A stretch of 64,000 nt of DNA from Streptococcus infantis (GCF_021497965.1 NZ_CP046525.1:1612001-1676000); one strand, 5' to 3'; counted from the first letter of the stretch, positions 42,147 to 51,615 are shown. Notes: generated by a model from the letters alone, not told the origin. Numbers and translations are program-made.

Positions 42147-42152
42147 ATTATA
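42147..42152 (-). promoter_or_regulatory. tsaB operon -10 box
   Basis: TATAAT lies on the minus strand 31 bases before the tsaB start. No good -35 is seen at 17 bases. Confidence 0.45.
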
Positions 42153-42192
42153 CTACAAAAGCCCCCGCATGGGAATTTTCTTAGTTTTGAAA

Positions 42193-42221
42193 CAAAATTG
42201 CCCTGCCAAATAGACAGGACA
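42193..42221 (-). terminator. Terminator after the 68-residue membrane ORF
   Basis: On the minus strand TTGTCCTG pairs with CAGGGCAA (one G-T pair), followed by TTTTG. It closes the short two-ORF unit upstream of tsaB. Confidence 0.6.
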
Positions 42222-42226
42222 AGCAC

Positions 42227-42433
42227 TCAAGAATTCAATCCGAAGTAAAACACAAGCCAGACCACATAGGTCACCAGAAGGAGGAAAATGGAATACAGTG
42301 TTACAAAGAGAATTTTCCAATATACAGCTAGTTTTCTATGTTCTAGACGAAGAAATAGTAAATTGCCACCGTAAACACAGGCAACAAATACCGCAAAGGC
42401 CAGAAGACGAATGACAATAGCTAGTTGAAACAT
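42227..42433 (-). CDS. 68-residue two-span membrane protein, unknown
   Basis: The best start is the ATG at 42,433, with AAAGGAGG 6 bases upstream. The product begins M-F-Q-L-A-I-V-I-R-L-L-A-F and has two long hydrophobic segments (~4-26 and ~38-64) separated by a basic loop, R-L-E-H-R-K. A longer reading from 42,550 is possible but overlaps the better-supported tiny ORF upstream in another frame. Family not recognised. Two small coupled membrane peptides with strong RBSs could be an immunity, toxin-type or transporter-accessory pair; nothing in the sequence decides this. Confidence 0.6.
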   Translation of the reverse strand: MFQLAIVIRLLAFAVFVACVYGGNLLFLRLEHRKLAVYWKILFVTLYSIFLLLVTYVVWLVFYFGLNS

Positions 42434-42483
42434 AGAGAGCCTCCTTTCTCCAATTCTAAAGGCAAATATTTCAAAATCATCAT

Positions 42484-42579
42484 CTAATGAAAAGGAGCAA
42501 ATAGCCTCAAAAGGAGCCAGAGCAGTTGCAGCAATATGTAGAATCTCCATCCAAATAGGTGAAACACAAAATCAAGCAT
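42484..42579 (-). CDS. 31-residue hydrophobic peptide ORF
   Basis: ATG at 42,579 is preceded by AAGGAGGACTAGCT, one of the best RBSs in the window. The product, starting M-L-D-F-V-F-H-L-F-G-W-R-F, is almost entirely hydrophobic and aromatic, with one or two basic residues, and stops at TAG 42,484. It is too short for most gene finders. It precedes the 68-residue membrane ORF by 50 bases on the same strand. A membrane-active small protein is a reasonable guess only. Confidence 0.5.
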   Translation of the reverse strand: MLDFVFHLFGWRFYILLQLLWLLLRLFAPFH

Positions 42580-42709
42580 AGCTAGTCCTCCTTAATCAAG
42601 GAAAACCTCTTTTCTAACTTTATTATAGCACTTGCATCTGATGCCTTCAAATACTTATACAAGGTAAAATGAAACGCATTTTAAGCTCCTTGCTTTCATG
42701 TTTCCTGCT

Positions 42710-42738
42710 TTTACTAATTCCCCTTTTTATGTTATAAT
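42710..42738 (+). promoter_or_regulatory. rpoY-rnjA promoter
   Basis: TTTACT and TATAAT (42,733-42,738) are 17 bases apart, with TGT before the -10 making it extended. The leader to rpoY is about 110 bases. Confidence 0.7.
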
Positions 42739-42851
42739 TGAGATAATTGTAACGAATCAAGGTCAATCCAGACAGAAAATGAAATGGAAACAAACAGCTT
42801 CAAGCTGGTAATTTTTTGAATACAGCTGACCTGAAAACAGAAAGGAAACAC

Positions 42852-43085
42852 ATGATTTACAAAGTTTTTTATCAAGAAACTAAAGACCGTAGCCCACGTC
42901 GTGAAACAACACGCTCACTTTACTTAGACATCGATGCTAGTTCAGAACTTGAAGGACGCATTATTGCCCGTGAACTTGTTGAAAAAAACCGCCCAGAATA
43001 TAACGTAGAATACATCGAACTCTTATCTGACAAACTACTTGACTACGAAAAAGAAACTGGCGCATTCGAAATTACGGAGTTCTAA
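42852..43085 (+). CDS. rpoY: RNA polymerase epsilon subunit (DUF1447)
   Basis: This 77-residue protein starts M-I-Y-K-V-F-Y-Q with AGAAAGGA upstream; an upstream in-frame ATG adds 12 unlikely residues. The compact acidic-basic sequence and R-S-L-Y-L-D motif match RpoY, the small Firmicute RNA polymerase subunit. It always sits before rnjA, which here starts one base after its stop. Confidence 0.93.
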   Translation: MIYKVFYQETKDRSPRRETTRSLYLDIDASSELEGRIIARELVEKNRPEYNVEYIELLSDKLLDYEKETGAFEITEF

Positions 43086-43086
43086 T

Positions 43087-44772
43087 ATGGCCTATACTCT
43101 TAAACCAGAAGAAGTAGGCGTTTTTGCCATTGGTGGTCTAGGAGAAATCGGTAAAAACACATACGGGATCGAATACCAAGACGAAATCATCATCGTTGAT
43201 GCAGGGATTAAATTCCCTGAGGATGACCTTCTTGGTATCGACTACGTTATCCCTGATTACTCTTACATTGTCGAAAATATCGACCGCGTCAAGGCTCTCT
43301 TGATTACCCACGGACACGAGGACCATATCGGAGGGATTCCGTTCTTGCTCAAGCAAGCAAATATCCCTATCTATGCAGGACCTCTAGCTCTTGCTTTGAT
43401 CCGTGGCAAACTCGAAGAGCACGGACTTTTGCGCAACGCTACACTTCACGAAATCAACCACAACACTGAGTTGACCTTTAAAAATCTTAAGGCAACTTTC
43501 TTTAGAACTACTCACTCTATCCCAGAACCTTTGGGAATTGTCATCCACACCCCTCAAGGGAAAATCGTTTGTACGGGTGACTTCAAGTTTGACTTTACAC
43601 CTGTTGGTGAACCTGCAGACTTGCACCGTATGGCAGCCCTAGGTGAAGACGGAGTGCTTTGCTTGCTCTCTGACTCGACAAATGCTGAAGTGCCAACCTT
43701 TACAAACTCTGAAAAGGTCGTTGGTCAGTCTATCATGAAGATTATCCAAGGTATCGAGGGACGTATCATCTTTGCATCCTTTGCCTCAAATATCTTCCGT
43801 CTCCAACAAGCAACAGAAGCTGCTGTTAAGACTGGGCGTAAAATCGCTGTCTTTGGGCGTTCTATGGAGAAAGCCATTGTCAATGGGATTGAACTTGGCT
43901 ACATCAAGGCTCCTAAGGGGACCTTCATCGAGCCAAATGAAATTAAAGACTACCCTGCGAGTGAGATTCTTATCCTCTGTACAGGTAGCCAGGGTGAACC
44001 TATGGCGGCTCTCTCTCGTATCGCTAACGGAACCCACCGTCAGGTACAACTCCAACCTGGTGATACCGTTATCTTCTCATCTAGCCCAATTCCAGGAAAT
44101 ACCACTAGCGTTAACAAATTGATTAACATCATTTCTGAAGCTGGTGTTGAAGTAATCCATGGTAAGGTTAATAACATCCATACCTCTGGACACGGTGGTC
44201 AGCAAGAACAAAAACTCATGCTCCGCCTCATTAAACCAAAATACTTCATGCCTGTTCACGGTGAATATCGTATGCAGAAAGTTCACGCTGGACTAGCTGT
44301 AGATACTGGAGTAGAGAAGGACAATATCTTTATCATGAGCAATGGTGATGTGCTTGCCCTCACCGCAAACTCTGCTCGTATCGCAGGTCATTTCAATGCT
44401 CAGGATATCTACGTCGATGGTAATCGTATCGGTGAAATCGGTGCAGCAGTCCTAAAAGATCGTCGCGATCTATCCGAAGATGGTGTCGTCCTTGCTGTCG
44501 CAACCGTTGACTTCAAGTCTCAAATGATTATTTCAGGTCCAGATATCCTCAGCCGTGGATTTGTCTACATGCGCGAGTCTGGTGACTTGATTCGTCAAAG
44601 TCAACGTATCCTTTTCAACGCTATTCGTATCGCATTGAAAAACAAAGATGCCAGCATTCAGTCTGTCAATGGTGCCATTGTCAACGCTATTCGACCATTC
44701 CTATACGAAAACACTGAACGTGAACCAATCATCATCCCGATGATTCTCACACCAGATGAAGATGAAGAATAA
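43087..44772 (+). CDS. rnjA: Ribonuclease J1
   Basis: RNase J1 (561 residues) is a metallo-beta-lactamase endo- and 5'-exonuclease, central to mRNA decay. The zinc motif [10 protein letters not shown] is near residues 74-83, and the beta-CASP region has S-D-S-T-N-A near 195. H-T-S-G-H is near 367, with H-G-E-Y-R just after. Start at 43,087 follows the rpoY stop; a 16-codon upstream extension in the reading frame overlaps rpoY and is not needed. Length is standard. Confidence 0.96.
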   Translation: MAYTLKPEEVGVFAIGGLGEIGKNTYGIEYQDEIIIVDAGIKFPEDDLLGIDYVIPDYSYIVENIDRVKALLITHGHEDHIGGIPFLLKQANIPIYAGPLALALIRGKLEEHGLLRNATLHEINHNTELTFKNLKATFFRTTHSIPEPLGIVIHTPQGKIVCTGDFKFDFTPVGEPADLHRMAALGEDGVLCLLSDSTNAEVPTFTNSEKVVGQSIMKIIQGIEGRIIFASFASNIFRLQQATEAAVKTGRKIAVFGRSMEKAIVNGIELGYIKAPKGTFIEPNEIKDYPASEILILCTGSQGEPMAALSRIANGTHRQVQLQPGDTVIFSSSPIPGNTTSVNKLINIISEAGVEVIHGKVNNIHTSGHGGQQEQKLMLRLIKPKYFMPVHGEYRMQKVHAGLAVDTGVEKDNIFIMSNGDVLALTANSARIAGHFNAQDIYVDGNRIGEIGAAVLKDRRDLSEDGVVLAVATVDFKSQMIISGPDILSRGFVYMRESGDLIRQSQRILFNAIRIALKNKDASIQSVNGAIVNAIRPFLYENTEREPIIIPMILTPDEDEE

Positions 44773-44776
44773 TAAA

Positions 44777-44816
44777 AAATTCTCTGAAATCTTATGATTC
44801 CAGAGAATTTTTTTAT
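44777..44816. terminator. Bidirectional terminator between rnjA and galM
   Basis: AAATTCTCTG-A-AATC pairs with GATT-C-CAGAGAATTT, with T/A runs on both sides. It serves convergent rnjA and galM. Confidence 0.85.
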
Positions 44817-45850
44817 TTAACGACAATTTCGTAACGTGTTTTGCTTGTGAAAGTTTCACCTGCTTTGAGGATGACTTGATCTTTCAGATCACTATGAATA
44901 GCATCTGGTAAAGCTTGCGCCTCAAGAGCAATCCCATTATGTTGAATCATTGGTTGACCAGCGATAATGACACTATCATCGACAAAGTTTGCTGTGTAGA
45001 CTACAAAGCAAGGAGCTTCTGTTTTAAAGAGTAAGAAGCGACCTGAACCTTGGTCATAGAGGAAACCAGCATTATCATGTCCTACAGGAAGAGCAAATGG
45101 ATGATCCAAACCAGATACGAGTTTGATTTGTTCATCATCTTCTGCAAAAATATCCTTAAGCAAAGCTCCATTGTAGATATGCTTGACCACATCACGATTA
45201 GCATCCGGAGTTTTAGCGGGCACACCGTCTGGAGCGATTGGATAGATGCCTTCTGTGTTCAATTGGAAGACATGGCGGTCAACCGTTTGAGTGAAATCAC
45301 CAGACAGGTTAAAGTAGCTATGGTTGGTCGGATTAACCAAGGTATCTTGGTCCGTCGTCACCTTGTAACTAACTTCGTAAGCACCATTTTCTTCCAAGTG
45401 GTAGCTAATCCAGATTTTAAGGTTTCCAGGAAAATCTCCTGTACCGTCTGTTCTTTCTGTGTAAAGAGTCAAGCCATGGTCACTCACCTCAACTAGCTCA
45501 AACAAACTAGAATCCCAACCTGTTGAACCGCTATGGTTACAGTTGCTAGCGTTGTTGACTTCGAGTTTATAGGTTTTTCCATTCAATTCGAAAGTCGCAC
45601 CTGCGATACGACCTGCAACTGGACCTACAGTCGCTCCATGTTTAGGACTGTTACCTACATAGCTGTCAAAATCATCAAAACCTAGGATGACATTGGCAAA
45701 ATTACCAGCCTTATCAGGAGTTACATAGCGTAGAATTGTCGCACCGTAAGTCATGACTTCTAGTTGATAGCCAGCATCCGTCTCAAAACGATAGGCTAGG
45801 ACATCCTTGCCATCCACTTTCCCAAATACACGTTCTGTGTATGCTTTCAT
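44813..45850 (-). CDS. galM: Aldose 1-epimerase (mutarotase)
   Basis: GalM (345 residues) interconverts alpha and beta anomers of galactose or glucose, feeding galactose from the beta-galactosidase toward metabolism. The His motif N-P-T-N-H-S-Y-F-N-L-S-G is near residues 174-185, the G-P-V-A-G-R-I-A-G substrate loop near 71-79. Start at 45,850 is supported by AGGAGAG; an upstream frame extension overlaps agaS. It is the last gene of the bga operon. Confidence 0.93.
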   Translation of the reverse strand: MKAYTERVFGKVDGKDVLAYRFETDAGYQLEVMTYGATILRYVTPDKAGNFANVILGFDDFDSYVGNSPKHGATVGPVAGRIAGATFELNGKTYKLEVNNASNCNHSGSTGWDSSLFELVEVSDHGLTLYTERTDGTGDFPGNLKIWISYHLEENGAYEVSYKVTTDQDTLVNPTNHSYFNLSGDFTQTVDRHVFQLNTEGIYPIAPDGVPAKTPDANRDVVKHIYNGALLKDIFAEDDEQIKLVSGLDHPFALPVGHDNAGFLYDQGSGRFLLFKTEAPCFVVYTANFVDDSVIIAGQPMIQHNGIALEAQALPDAIHSDLKDQVILKAGETFTSKTRYEIVVK

Positions 45851-45863
45851 CCTTCTCTCCTTA

Positions 45864-47027
45864 TTATTTGAATTCGTGAATAATAACACCTTGAACGACG
45901 CGGTTTACTGTACCTGTAGGTGATGGTGTATCAGGTCTGTTGCCAACTTTAAGCGAAGTCAAAAGAGCAAATAACTGACCGTAAACAATATAAGGGAAGA
46001 CACGGTAAACATCATTCAGAACACCACCACAGCCAAGCGCCACTTCCTTAACATTCTCAAGGCCAAAGGCTTGGTCACTCAAGAGAACAACACGACGAGC
46101 AATTTTGTCCCCTGCAACTTCACGAACCAAGTCTAAGTCATACTTACGAGTATAGTCTGTCGTAGTACCAAAGACCAAAACAACTGTATCTTCATTGATA
46201 AGAGATTTTGGCCCGTGACGGAAGCCAACTGGGCTTTCATACATAGTCGCAACTTGACCAGCAGTCAACTCTAAAATTTTGAGTTGGGCTTCATGAGCAA
46301 GACCGAAGAATGGACCTGCACCTAAGTAAATCACTCGGTTAAAGTCTAGGTCTACCAATTCTTTGACATCCGCTACATTATCAAGAACCATACGAGCAAG
46401 ACTAGTTAGTACTTCAAAACGTTCAGCCTTAACAGCAAATTCAGTTGGGTCAAAGACCAAGAGAGCTGTCAACATCATAGAGGTAAAACTAGAAGTCATG
46501 GCAAATCCAGCATCGTTAGAAGCCGCTGGTTGCAAAAGCAAGAGGTTGCGGACATCACCGTGTGCTTGGAGCGCTAATTTCCCTTCAGCCGCACATGTGA
46601 TTGTTACTTGATAAAGTTCATCAACCAAAGCCTTGGCCAAGTCAACTGTTGCCACACTCTCAGGTGAGTTCCCGCTACGAGCGAATGATACCAAAACAGT
46701 CGCTACATCTTTTTTCAAATAGGTTTGTGGATTGGCAACAATATCTGTTGTCGCAATGGAGTTGAAATTCCATTTACGTTCGTCATAGACTTCCTTAAAG
46801 TATGGAACCAAGGTATCACCTACATAAGCTGAAGTCCCAGCACCAGTCAGGATAACCTTGATGTAGTCATGTTTATCTGCAATTCCTTGCAAAAAGGCTG
46901 CAATTTCATCACGGCGGGCTTGATAAGATTCAAAAGCTTCCTTCCAAACATCTGGTTGTTGATAAATTTCTCGTGTAGTGATCTCTGCTCCCAACTCAAG
47001 CAAATCTTCTTTTGTATAATCTAGCAT
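45864..47027 (-). CDS. agaS: SIS-domain sugar isomerase/deaminase AgaS
   Basis: This 387-residue protein has two SIS domains: T-G-A-G-T-S-A-Y-V-G near residues 60-69 and S-F-A-R-S-G-N-S-P near 112-120 in the first; the second is around 210-340. AgaS-type enzymes act on galactosamine-6-phosphate. Here it probably handles amino sugars released by the same operon's enzyme and PTS. galM follows 13 bases downstream. Confidence 0.88.
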   Translation of the reverse strand: MLDYTKEDLLELGAEITTREIYQQPDVWKEAFESYQARRDEIAAFLQGIADKHDYIKVILTGAGTSAYVGDTLVPYFKEVYDERKWNFNSIATTDIVANPQTYLKKDVATVLVSFARSGNSPESVATVDLAKALVDELYQVTITCAAEGKLALQAHGDVRNLLLLQPAASNDAGFAMTSSFTSMMLTALLVFDPTEFAVKAERFEVLTSLARMVLDNVADVKELVDLDFNRVIYLGAGPFFGLAHEAQLKILELTAGQVATMYESPVGFRHGPKSLINEDTVVLVFGTTTDYTRKYDLDLVREVAGDKIARRVVLLSDQAFGLENVKEVALGCGGVLNDVYRVFPYIVYGQLFALLTSLKVGNRPDTPSPTGTVNRVVQGVIIHEFK

Positions 47028-47065
47028 TGAAAACCTCTAATCTAATATTGTTTCTTGATTGAAAA

Positions 47066-47096
47066 CATGGGAATGGGAGCTGCTCCCATTCCCATG
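47066..47096. promoter_or_regulatory. Strong hairpin between PTS EIIA and agaS
   Basis: CATGGGAATGGGAG and CTCCCATTCCCATG, 14 bases each, face each other around CTG. On the minus strand it is followed by TTTTC, a weak tail. Too little U for a full terminator; it may protect the upstream mRNA from exonucleases or act as a processing point that sets different levels for PTS and agaS-galM (inference). Confidence 0.6.
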
Positions 47097-47126
47097 TATA
47101 TTCTCTATAAGACGTTCTGTTCCATC

Positions 47127-47531
47127 TTATTCATCTTCATCGTCATCGAAGCTAGCTAATAAATCATTAACTTTCACAATGCTTTCTGAAGCACGACTCT
47201 TATAGTCCGCATCAATGCCTGTTAGGCTTGCATTGATAAATTCAATAACCATTGGAAGGTTCATTCCTGCATAAAGTTCAATGTCACGACCTTCCATAAT
47301 CAGACGGCTCACCACGTTACATGGTGTTCCACCAAGAAGATCTGCAAAGACTAGGAAATCATCCAATCCTTCAATAGCAGCTTCAAATTTTGCAGTAAAT
47401 TCTTCTGGTCCATCTTCTGGAAGAAGAGCCACCGCATGAATGTTGTCTTGTGGTCCCATAATCATTTCTGTGCTACCTTTAAGTTCTTCACAAAAACGAC
47501 CGTGACTCACTAAAATCAATGATTTAGTCAT
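47127..47531 (-). CDS. PTS mannose/galactosamine-family EIIA
   Basis: This 134-residue EIIA carries phospho-His10 in L-I-L-V-S-H-G-R, which accepts phosphate from HPr. The C terminus is very acidic (D-D-D-E-D-E). It ends the four-gene PTS set EIIB-EIIC-EIID-EIIA, 3 bases after EIID. Confidence 0.92.
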   Translation of the reverse strand: MTKSLILVSHGRFCEELKGSTEMIMGPQDNIHAVALLPEDGPEEFTAKFEAAIEGLDDFLVFADLLGGTPCNVVSRLIMEGRDIELYAGMNLPMVIEFINASLTGIDADYKSRASESIVKVNDLLASFDDDEDE

Positions 47532-47534
47532 AAA

Positions 47535-48356
47535 TTATGCGCCCATTCCAAGTGCAAATTTACCAAAGGCAGAAAGAGCCAAGGCAAGCACGATAATGAT
47601 ACCGATAGCTTTTGTAGAGTTCATACCTTTCTTACCAAGCAACCAGAAGATAAATGCAGTGAAGATTGCTGGAAGCAAACGTGGGAAGATTGAGTTCAAG
47701 ATGTCTTGGAAGTCAATCATCTTTTCACCGATTGGCAATTTGTATGAAATTTCAAAGTTGATCATTGTTGCTACAAGAGCACCCATCATGAATACACCAA
47801 GTACAGATGCAGCTTCAATCAAAGCTGTCAAAGTACTTTGCATGTTGTTGATAAGGTTAACCCCTTCTTTGTATGCAAATTCCAACTGTTTCCAACGGAA
47901 GATGTCATACGCTACTGCAACTGCGATCCAAAGGAAGATACCCCAAGGTTGACCAGCGATAGCCATTGTTGCAGCGATAGATCCCATGATAGCAGGTACA
48001 AGTGAACCAAAGATTGTATCTCCAAGAGGAGCGAATGGTCCCATCAAACCTGTCTTGATACCGTTAACCGCGTCTTTTGAGGCAACGCCATCTTTTTCTT
48101 CCATGGCAAGGTCAAAACCAGCGATGATTGTGTGGAAGAATGGTGAAGTGTTGAAGAATTGAGTATGAACTTTCATCATTTCTTTCAACTCAGGAGTTCC
48201 ATCTCCATACATTTTACGCAATTGTGGCAAGATCATGTAAAGGTAACCTGATGCTTGCATACGTTCGTAGTTCCATCCCAATTGGAAAGTGAACAAGCTA
48301 CGTTTGTTAATTTGATTAAAATCTTCTTTTGTTAATTTGTAATTAGAATTCGTCAT
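47535..48356 (-). CDS. PTS mannose/galactosamine-family EIID
   Basis: This 273-residue membrane subunit starts M-T-N-S-N-Y-K-L at ATG 48,356 inside the EIIC 3' end (14-base overlap); a GTG 15 bases upstream is less likely. It has the family's F-Q-L-G-W-N-Y-E-R-M-Q motif near residues 26-36 and a G-L-M-G-P-F-A-P-L-G-D-T stretch near 105-116. With EIIC it forms the sugar channel. Confidence 0.93.
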   Translation of the reverse strand: MTNSNYKLTKEDFNQINKRSLFTFQLGWNYERMQASGYLYMILPQLRKMYGDGTPELKEMMKVHTQFFNTSPFFHTIIAGFDLAMEEKDGVASKDAVNGIKTGLMGPFAPLGDTIFGSLVPAIMGSIAATMAIAGQPWGIFLWIAVAVAYDIFRWKQLEFAYKEGVNLINNMQSTLTALIEAASVLGVFMMGALVATMINFEISYKLPIGEKMIDFQDILNSIFPRLLPAIFTAFIFWLLGKKGMNSTKAIGIIIVLALALSAFGKFALGMGA

Positions 48357-49248
48357 CTTCAATTTCCCCACTTTCTGATGGTGTAGAAGGTGCTGCTACA
48401 GCAACTTTTTGGCTGTTCTTGAAGTGAACAACTGCAAGGAAGATACCCACGATAGAGATACCGATCATAGACAATCCTTTGAAGTTGTTAACAAAGCCAA
48501 TTTTTTCAGCAACTTCAGCAGGAAGAGTGCCAATGATTCCAGCAACTGCTCCACCAAGACTTGTTACGTTTGAGTAAAGTACAGTCAACATAGCTGTCAA
48601 ACCGAATCCCATAGCAAGGTAGTGAAGGTTACGTTTAACTGGAAGGTAACGAAGCAAGATAGCGAATCCAAGACCTGGAAGCATACGACCTGCAAGAGTC
48701 AAACCGTCTGCAACCCATTGGTATTCTTTAACAAGGTTTACAACACCTTGTACGAATTCTCCACCGAAAGCAAGAGCGAAGAATACTGGAAGGGCACGAG
48801 ATAGAGCCCAAGGAACTGCACCAAGAAGATAGTTACGTTCGATTCCTTTATAGTCAAAGCGTTCGATCGCAGCATCAATACGGTGAGCGAAGAATGTTGT
48901 AGTCATACGACCAAGTACGTCGAAGTAAGTCAAAAGTGCTGCTACTGGTACAGCGATTGTAGTGATCGCAAGGTCTGTTTCGATTCCTTGTGAAACTGAG
49001 AAAGCAGTCGCAAGAACCGCACCAGAAGTTGCGTCGATACGAGAAGCACCACCGAAGGTACCTACCCCAAGTACGAACAACTGCAAGCTACCACCGATAA
49101 ACAAACCAGTTGTCAAATCTCCCATGACTAAACCAGTAATGAAACCAGCGAATACAGGCGAACCTGCAGAAGAAACGATCGTCAACTCATCACAGATTTG
49201 ATAAGCTGAGTACAAAGTGAGAAGTAAAATTTGCCACCATTGTATCAT
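48343..49248 (-). CDS. PTS mannose/galactosamine-family EIIC
   Basis: This 301-residue permease has many hydrophobic segments and the E-I-I-C loop G-D-L-T-T-G-L-F-I-G-G near residues 43-53. It translocates the sugar while EIIB phosphorylates it. Neighbours and residue patterns place it in the mannose family, N-acetylgalactosamine-like branch. The substrate is probably galactose or an amino galactoside cut by BgaC. Confidence 0.92.
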   Translation of the reverse strand: MIQWWQILLLTLYSAYQICDELTIVSSAGSPVFAGFITGLVMGDLTTGLFIGGSLQLFVLGVGTFGGASRIDATSGAVLATAFSVSQGIETDLAITTIAVPVAALLTYFDVLGRMTTTFFAHRIDAAIERFDYKGIERNYLLGAVPWALSRALPVFFALAFGGEFVQGVVNLVKEYQWVADGLTLAGRMLPGLGFAILLRYLPVKRNLHYLAMGFGLTAMLTVLYSNVTSLGGAVAGIIGTLPAEVAEKIGFVNNFKGLSMIGISIVGIFLAVVHFKNSQKVAVAAPSTPSESGEIEDDEF

Positions 49249-49273
49249 AACAATGACCTCCTAAAAATTTTTC

Positions 49274-49750
49274 CTATTTTAATAAGCTCAAAAAGTCTGA
49301 AACTGGATCATTTGGAACCATTTGAGCAGTAAGTTTAACACCTTTTTCCGCCAATTTGTGGAAATCTTCCACGTCTTTATCTACAACGTTGATAGAACGT
49401 GTGATAGCACGAGTTTCTGGTGTTTGAGACATGTTGCCGACATTGACTGTTTCAAGTGGCACGCCTGCTTCAACCAAACCAAGAAAACGATCAGGTTTGC
49501 GTGCTACAATCAAGAGACGTTGGCTATCATATTTACCAGCAAGGATATTCGCTGCTGCTTTATCAACTGGCAAAATACTAAGTTTTACACCTGGTGGTGT
49601 TGCAAGTTTCAAGCCACTTTTTTCAACGTCGTTGTTCACAACTTCATTGTCAACGACCATGATACGTGAAACATTAAGTTTAGCAGACCAAAGGTTTGCG
49701 ACTTGTCCGTGAATTAAGCGCCCATCGATACGGCATCCTACAATTGTCAT
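49274..49750 (-). CDS. PTS mannose/galactosamine-family EIIB
   Basis: This 158-residue EIIB has phospho-His14 in D-G-R-L-I-H-G-Q-V, the invariant EIIB site of this family. Its start overlaps the bgaC stop (ATGA), so it is coupled to the beta-galactosidase gene. Confidence 0.94.
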   Translation of the reverse strand: MTIVGCRIDGRLIHGQVANLWSAKLNVSRIMVVDNEVVNNDVEKSGLKLATPPGVKLSILPVDKAAANILAGKYDSQRLLIVARKPDRFLGLVEAGVPLETVNVGNMSQTPETRAITRSINVVDKDVEDFHKLAEKGVKLTAQMVPNDPVSDFLSLLK

Positions 49751-51534
49751 AAGTTTTCCCCCTTTATGTGTTTGAGTGTAGGTTTACGAGTTAAATGTAT
49801 GTGTCCCTTATACTCCCCTTCTGTTTCAAAGATAATGATGCGGTTCGCACCTTCCTTGAGATAGCTATGCGGAATATAAAGCGATAAGGTTGGACCGACA
49901 TTCCAGAAACGACCTAGATGATGTCCATTGATATAAGCAATCCCTTTCCCAAACTCAGATAAGTCTAGGTAGGTATCCTTTGGTGCCTCAACTTCAAAGT
50001 CATAGGCGTAAAAGGCAGGTTGCCCTTCTGTCCATTCTTTTGAAAAATCAATCTTCTCAGGATTATCAAGCGGAAGCGGATATTGTTTCCAGTTGAGCAA
50101 GAAATGCAAATCTTTACAAACACCTGTGCGAATTCCTTTTCGCTGGGTATCAGCTAAGAATTTGTGCCCATAGTTGACACGTCCCATATTTTCAATGAGT
50201 ATATCAATGTTGGAGAGCGCTTTCTTTTTTCCTTGACAAAAGATATCTTCGCCGATTTCTGTCTGGTATTGAGTAGCAATCCACTTGCCATCTACAAAGA
50301 GCTGTGCTCTATCTCGTCCATCAATAATTCGAATGCGTTCTTCATCTGCATCCCAACTAGCTTCTGTACGATAGAGTAGGTAGCCATAACTTTGCCCAAG
50401 TTCTTCCATTTTCTTTGGATAGAGACTTTCAATCGGACTTGATAGGTCATCCAAGGTTTCAAATAGAGAAACTTTCTCGACTAGCGAAATTGCTTCAACT
50501 TCCATACTTTCCTTGTAAAGTGGCTCAGATTGCGGATACTCAGGATAGTGAGTCGCCATCATCTCCTTCACTGCGAAATATTTAGCAGTTGGATTTCCAG
50601 CTTCGTCTAAAAGACCGTCATAATCATAAGAAGTTACTTGTGGTAAATCAATCGTTCCTCGAGCTGAGCAACCATTCATAAAACCAAAGTTTGTTCCACC
50701 GTGGAACATGTAAAGGTTGATAGAGCCTAGCTCCAAAACCTCGCGAACTGCTTGGGCTAATTCTTCTGGATCACGCTTGATGATAGGTTCTTTCCAACGA
50801 TTAAACCAGCCATCCCAGAATTCCATACACATGAGTGGCCATTTCTTGCCATACTCATCTAAGAATTCTTGCATCTGTGAAAAATTATAAGTAGCTTTGG
50901 AACCAAAGTTCCCAGTCACAAAGAGATCATCCTCAATTAAGGTACCTGCCTTAAGAGTTGCTCGCCATGGACCATCTGATGTGAAAAGCGGACAAGTAAC
51001 TGCTCGTTCTTCCATCAAACGTCGAATTTCCCTCAAGTAGGTCTTGTCTTCACCATATGAGCCATACTCATTTTCGACTTGCATCATGAGAATGTTCCCA
51101 CCGTTTTCCAATAATCTCGGAACTAGACGTGGAAGTAACTGATCATAGTAGTGCCCAACCATTTCAATGAAAGCTGGATCAGACGATCGAATTCTCATCT
51201 CCTTGGTCAAGAGCCATGCAGGTAAACCACCGAATTCCCACTCTGCACAGATAAATGGAGAAGGACGTACAATTGCGTATAAGCCCAGATCTTGTGCAGT
51301 TTGAAGAAATTTCTCTAAATCAAGATTTCCTTCAAAGTTAAACTCTCCTTCAGCAGGTTCATGCATATTCCAAGGAACATACGTCTCAACTGTGTTAAAA
51401 CCTAAAGCCTTGAGGTTATACAATGAATGATGCCAATCTTCCGCAGGAACTCTAAAATAGTGAATGGCACCGGACAAAATCTTGAATGGTTTTCCTTCCA
51501 GATAGAAATCATCTTTAATTTCAAATCTCGCCAT
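49747..51534 (-). CDS. bgaC: Beta-galactosidase, GH35
   Basis: BgaC (595 residues) in pneumococcus removes terminal galactose from Gal-beta-1,3-GlcNAc type glycans. The GH35 acid/base lies in Q-V-E-N-E-Y-G-S near residue 154, the nucleophile in C-M-E-F-W-D-G near 229. There is no classical signal peptide and no LPXTG, consistent with BgaC reaching the surface by an unknown path. It opens the operon bgaC-PTS-agaS-galM, which releases, imports and processes the sugar. A promoter with a catabolite site lies upstream. Confidence 0.95.
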   Translation of the reverse strand: MARFEIKDDFYLEGKPFKILSGAIHYFRVPAEDWHHSLYNLKALGFNTVETYVPWNMHEPAEGEFNFEGNLDLEKFLQTAQDLGLYAIVRPSPFICAEWEFGGLPAWLLTKEMRIRSSDPAFIEMVGHYYDQLLPRLVPRLLENGGNILMMQVENEYGSYGEDKTYLREIRRLMEERAVTCPLFTSDGPWRATLKAGTLIEDDLFVTGNFGSKATYNFSQMQEFLDEYGKKWPLMCMEFWDGWFNRWKEPIIKRDPEELAQAVREVLELGSINLYMFHGGTNFGFMNGCSARGTIDLPQVTSYDYDGLLDEAGNPTAKYFAVKEMMATHYPEYPQSEPLYKESMEVEAISLVEKVSLFETLDDLSSPIESLYPKKMEELGQSYGYLLYRTEASWDADEERIRIIDGRDRAQLFVDGKWIATQYQTEIGEDIFCQGKKKALSNIDILIENMGRVNYGHKFLADTQRKGIRTGVCKDLHFLLNWKQYPLPLDNPEKIDFSKEWTEGQPAFYAYDFEVEAPKDTYLDLSEFGKGIAYINGHHLGRFWNVGPTLSLYIPHSYLKEGANRIIIFETEGEYKGHIHLTRKPTLKHIKGENL

Positions 51535-51557
51535 TCTTCCTCCCCTAAAAACGAAAA

Positions 51558-51615
51558 AGTTTGCGCTTTCATGTATTGTTATATCAACTATAAACTAATC
51601 GGGGGTTAATGTCAA
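51558..51615 (-). promoter_or_regulatory. bgaC promoter with CRE-like site
   Basis: Minus strand TTGACA (51,615-51,610), 17-base spacer, TATAGT (51,592-51,587). The sequence TGAAAGCGCAAACT (51,571-51,558) matches the CcpA site TGWAARCGYTWNCW with one mismatch and lies just after the start of transcription. Catabolite repression of the operon is expected. The rest of 51,535-51,858 is AT-rich and holds no gene. Confidence 0.75.

Noticed and set aside
42434-42550. Longer N-terminus for the 68-residue membrane protein
   Set aside because: It overlaps the 31-codon ORF in another frame, and a strong RBS supports the internal ATG at 42,433.
43039-43086. 16-codon extension of RNase J1 into rpoY
   Set aside because: It would overlap rpoY in another frame, and the shorter start gives the family's usual N terminus.
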